Assembly: GCF_003337375.1 (NCBI RefSeq)
Contig: NZ_QPJD01000001.1
Span: 186,001 to 250,000, forward strand
Direction: 5' to 3'
Source of the DNA: Paenibacillus prosopidis
GTDB lineage: Bacteria; Bacillota; Bacilli; Paenibacillales; Paenibacillaceae
DNA length: 64,000 bases
Part shown: piece after piece, positions 61,592 to 64,000 of the stretch
How the letters are laid out: every line of letters begins with the position of its first letter
Numbering within the stretch: the stretch's first letter is position 1
Program-made: the position numbers and the translations under genes
Notes under the pieces: generated by a model
Told to the model about the DNA's origin: nothing
Databases searched by the model: none
The model's input: the letters and a program-made list of their open reading frames with translations, nothing else

Positions 61592-61632
61592 AAAAAACGC
61601 TGACGCCTTCTATGGAGGGCATCAGCGTTTTA
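61592..61632. terminator. Bidirectional terminator between pxpC and the proline dehydrogenase gene
   Basis: AAACGCTGA-CGCC / GGGC-ATCAGCGTTT stem with A tract before and T tract after; on the minus strand it overlaps the last bases of the dehydrogenase gene. Confidence 0.7.
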
Positions 61633-62557
61633 GGGCGGACATATTTTTGAGCACCATCATCAGGTTGGCTGGTTTTTCGGCAAGGCGGCGGGTGAAGTAT
61701 GGATACCACATCACGCCGTAAGGGACATAGCAGCGGATTCGATAGCCCTCTTTGGCGAGCCGTGCTTGCTCATTCATTCGCAGGCCGTACAGCATTTGAA
61801 ATTCAAAAGCATGCTTTTGAATCCGCTTCGTGCGCACGTAAGCTTTAACCCAGCTAATAATGGCGTCATCATGCGAGGCAATGGCTGTATAAACGCCATT
61901 ATCCAAATGCAGCTTGATTATATTTTTGAAGCTTTCTATGACCTCGGCTGTCTTCTGGTAGGCGACATCACTTGATTCCTTGTAGGCTCCTTTGACAAGC
62001 CGGAGGTTTACGCGCTCGCGCAATAAATCCTTGGCGTCCTGCTCGGTTCGGAAAAGGTAAGCCTGCAGCACGGTTCCGACGTTTTTTAAGCCTTCCTTGT
62101 GGAGCCGTCTCACGATATCGATCGTCGCCTGCGTGTACGGCGTGTTTTCCATATCGATTCGGACGAAGTTCCGGTAGCGTCTGGCATGCTTCACTACTTC
62201 CCGGATGTTCGAGCAGCATGCTTCCTGATTCAATGCGAGCCCCATTTGCGTCGGTTTTAACGATACGTTGGAATTTACTTTTCGCGCGGCGATCCCTTCA
62301 ATAAGCTTTAAATACTGCTCCTTGTATGCGGCAGCCTCGCTAAGCTGCTGAATGCCCTCGCCGAGATGGTCAAGCGTGGCCATAATGCCAAGCTTGCCTA
62401 ACGCCTCAATTTCATCCAGCGCTTCCTCGAGTGTCTCCCCGGCAATAAAGCGGCTGGCCAGCCTTTTACCATAGGTTGTCGAGAGCTTCTCCACAAGCGG
62501 AATTCCCGTGATCGTCAATAACGTCTTGCGGTACCATTCCGTTCCGATTCCCATCAT
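61622..62557 (-). CDS. Proline dehydrogenase (monofunctional, FAD)
   Basis: Oxidises proline to pyrroline-5-carboxylate, membrane-associated. 311 residues, the usual length of Gram-positive PRODH (FadM/PutM). Barrel motifs: ATLDHLGEGIQQLSEAAAYK, SLKPTQMGLALN, FVRIDMENTPYTQATIDIVR, VNLRLVKGAYKESSDVAYQK, ASHDDAIISWVKAYV, EFQMLYGLR and CYVPYGVMWYPYFTRRLAEK (FAD/Arg region). AAAGGAG precedes two adjacent ATG codons (62557 and 62554). No P5C dehydrogenase gene is nearby. Glutamate is the end product of both this enzyme's pathway and PxpABC. Confidence 0.95.
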   Translation of the reverse strand: MMGIGTEWYRKTLLTITGIPLVEKLSTTYGKRLASRFIAGETLEEALDEIEALGKLGIMATLDHLGEGIQQLSEAAAYKEQYLKLIEGIAARKVNSNVSLKPTQMGLALNQEACCSNIREVVKHARRYRNFVRIDMENTPYTQATIDIVRRLHKEGLKNVGTVLQAYLFRTEQDAKDLLRERVNLRLVKGAYKESSDVAYQKTAEVIESFKNIIKLHLDNGVYTAIASHDDAIISWVKAYVRTKRIQKHAFEFQMLYGLRMNEQARLAKEGYRIRCYVPYGVMWYPYFTRRLAEKPANLMMVLKNMSALKR

Positions 62558-62651
62558 GGCTGCTCCTTTCCGGCAGAAAGTAGAAGAGCGGGTTAGGGTA
62601 TTCGGTAATAGTATATTCCGAAATCATGACGATCGCGCTATGCACGCCTAT

Positions 62652-63728
62652 TTATTTGAAAAACAAAAAATGCGTCGGCAGCTTGCGCAGCTGGCCGTCT
62701 GACGGTTTGTTTATGACCCGGCCGTTGAAAATAAGCGAAGAAGAGCCGCCGCCATCGAGGTTATAGCCGTCCACCGCGCCGTAGCGCTGCAGCAAAATTT
62801 GCATTTCGCCCAGCGTTGCGCCGGAGCTGCCCGACTCGTTGTAGCCGTCGGCGACGAGGAACAGCAGCTGATCATCCTTATAATTGGCGATGACCGTACG
62901 CGGAGCGCGCTTCGGGCTCGTCTGCCATTTGGCCGGAATCGGCTGCGGCGAGCCGCCGAGCAGCAAGACCGGTACGAAGGAGGCGCCGAACTTTGGTTTT
63001 TTGGCATCCAGCTGCCGCTTGCTGGAGAACTTCCCGCCAATGAGCTCGTTCTGATCGTTCAACCCGACAAAAAATAAATTCGCATGCGGAGCCTCAAAAC
63101 CCGTTGCATAATCTCCATCCACGATTGTCGTGCTCAGCGGGTAACGCTTGCCTCCGCCGTCGGCGTACCCTCCCGCGTTGACACCGGCAGCTGCGCGGTG
63201 CCGGTTCACGGCCGCGAGCGTAGTTTCCGCCCTACCCAGCTCGTCCCCGCCTAACGTCATCTTCATTGCATCGCTGCTCTTCAGTTTGACCTTCAGCGCA
63301 TACGATTTGAAGTTTTCCGTTTGTATATAGAAAAGCTGGGCTCTAAGCTTGTCCGATTCGATCGTGGCGGCAGGCTTGCCGAGCTTCTGCGTAATGTTGC
63401 GGTCGTAAATCTCCAGCGGCCTCATCGCTTGCGAGGCGGCCATCGCCGATATTTTCGCCATGTCGGCATTCGTTTGATTGTACAGCTTCAATTGCTTTTG
63501 AATGGATTGACGGGTTTGCGCCGCCGTTTCCTGCGCTTGATCTAGACCCGACGCAGCGGACTTCATTTCGGCGGAAGGCAGCGGCGTTTGTTCCGTCCGT
63601 GCTTCCGGAAAGGCATCCTCGGATAATTGGATAACGATATCGGATAATAGCAGCCATATCATAATGCCTAAAAAAGGCGTGAAGGCAAGCAATGCCGTTC
63701 GGTTTAACGTTTTGACAGTCAAATTCAT
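62652..63728 (-). CDS. Phosphodiester glycosidase (NAGPA-domain) membrane protein
   Basis: 358 residues. N-terminal membrane anchor (about 12-33, LLAFTPFLGIMIWLLLSDIV), a helical linker with AQETAAQTRQSIQKQLKLYN (about 60-110), then the NAGPA domain (about 140-358): FVGLNDQNELIGGKFSSKRQ, PRTVIANYKDDQLLFLVADG, GATLGEMQILLQRYGAVDGY and NLDGGGSSSLIFNGRVINKP. The GGGSS motif is typical of this family, which splits phosphodiester-linked sugars, for example in wall glycopolymers. Starts inside the stop of the coiled-coil gene, so co-transcribed. Substrate not known. Confidence 0.9.
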   Translation of the reverse strand: MNLTVKTLNRTALLAFTPFLGIMIWLLLSDIVIQLSEDAFPEARTEQTPLPSAEMKSAASGLDQAQETAAQTRQSIQKQLKLYNQTNADMAKISAMAASQAMRPLEIYDRNITQKLGKPAATIESDKLRAQLFYIQTENFKSYALKVKLKSSDAMKMTLGGDELGRAETTLAAVNRHRAAAGVNAGGYADGGGKRYPLSTTIVDGDYATGFEAPHANLFFVGLNDQNELIGGKFSSKRQLDAKKPKFGASFVPVLLLGGSPQPIPAKWQTSPKRAPRTVIANYKDDQLLFLVADGYNESGSSGATLGEMQILLQRYGAVDGYNLDGGGSSSLIFNGRVINKPSDGQLRKLPTHFLFFK

Positions 63729-64000
63729 TTGAGCACATCCAAGCTTTTTTTCAGTTCGTTCAACTGTTTCTTCACTTCATTTAATTGCGTATACAGCTTG
63801 TTGCTGTTGTCTGTTTTGGAATCAGCATTGTCCTTCGTAAAAGTAAGCAGTTCATTCAGCGCGTCGACCTTTGCTTTCAGCTCGGCAAGATCCGCGGTGT
63901 AGTTTGTCTCCAGCTCCAGCATACGCGCTTCGTAGGTTTGCTGCATCGCTGTAATTTGGCTGGCGGTTTGCCGCTCAAGATCTGCGGCAATCTTCTGCTG
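63725..64000 (-). CDS. Coiled-coil protein, C-terminal part, truncated by window edge
   Basis: The frame is open from the window end (QQKIAADLERQTASQITAMQ) to the stop at 63725, so the start lies beyond base 64000; the ATG at 63946 is internal. The visible 91 residues are almost pure helix with heptads (ELKAKVDALNELLTFTKDNA, LYTQLNEVKKQLNELKKSL). No family can be named from this part. The stop overlaps the ATG of the NAGPA gene. It is probably the partner of that extracytoplasmic enzyme; this is inference from the coupling. Confidence 0.75.
   Translation of the reverse strand, partial: QQKIAADLERQTASQITAMQQTYEARMLELETNYTADLAELKAKVDALNELLTFTKDNADSKTDNSNKLYTQLNEVKKQLNELKKSLDVLK

Noticed and set aside
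1..64000. tRNA or rRNA genes, insertion sequences, prophage
   Set aside because: No tRNA cloverleaf, rRNA stretch, transposase, integrase or phage structural gene was seen by reading; a covariance-model scan would settle RNA genes.

Overview
The window reads as a piece of chromosome from an endospore-forming Firmicute of the Paenibacillaceae (Paenibacillus or Cohnella type). The grounds are strong AGGAGG ribosome-binding sites, many TTG and GTG starts, a germinant-receptor fragment, a collagen-like surface protein behind a sigma-K-like promoter, SodA, a guanine riboswitch on a pbuG-type permease, and the gene order MoxR - DUF58 - transglutaminase - guaA - pbuG known from Bacillus subtilis. 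No rRNA, tRNA, CRISPR array, prophage or insertion sequence was seen. The genus is inference.

Layout. 0-6.4 kb: the end of a ger permease whose C partner has been lost, a stretch of decayed sequence, a small PH-like protein, a GH13 amylase, trxB, and a two-component system in which both genes are broken. 6.4-12.9 kb: galU, a zinc-ribbon/FxLYD membrane protein with a trypsin-like protease, the collagen-like protein, sodA and an acetyltransferase. 12.9-16.8 kb: a housekeeping run of DUF402 phosphatase, signal peptidase, rnhA, queG, a UPF0154 protein and folE. 16.9-25.8 kb: a DUF2935-SOD fusion, an alpha/beta hydrolase, an IclR regulator, acnA, an amidase and ddl. 25.8-32 kb: a hairpin- and repeat-rich spacer, a small protein with uvsE, a TauE permease, an inositol phosphatase, a sugar dehydrogenase-like lipoprotein and hemL. 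32-39.5 kb: an LCP cell-wall enzyme, a three-gene ABC-2 exporter, bcp and the metNIQ methionine importer. 39.9-49 kb: a polysaccharide deacetylase, the MoxR/DUF58/transglutaminase operon and guaA. 49.1-53.9 kb: a block not expected from the B. subtilis order (small membrane proteins with a TetR regulator, then AraC regulator, sugar kinase and GH4 glycosidase) separating guaA from pbuG. 55.7-64 kb: a secreted carboxylesterase, LysR plus the 5-oxoprolinase genes pxpABC, proline dehydrogenase and a phosphodiester glycosidase operon.

The most unusual material is between and at the edges of genes. (1) A palindrome with the core GGTGCA-4-TGCACC recurs with an exact 51-bp period at two loci 40 kb apart. 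(2) A 60-bp element recurs at 10.3 and 53.9 kb. (3) A GTGAGGT/ACCTCAC palindrome recurs at 16.9 and 39.7 kb. (4) The same hairpin plus SD leader precedes rnhA and the araC-type gene. (5) A spacer at 25.8-26.1 kb holds stacked hairpins and six 22-nt repeats. (6) metN appears to start with CTG, and the TetR gene possibly with ATA. (7) A 27-residue membrane ORF is coupled to the TetR gene, with a likely TetR operator over its own promoter. Only one window could be compared with itself, so how far the repeats are distributed is unknown. I found no clear defence, secretion or antibiotic-biosynthesis system.
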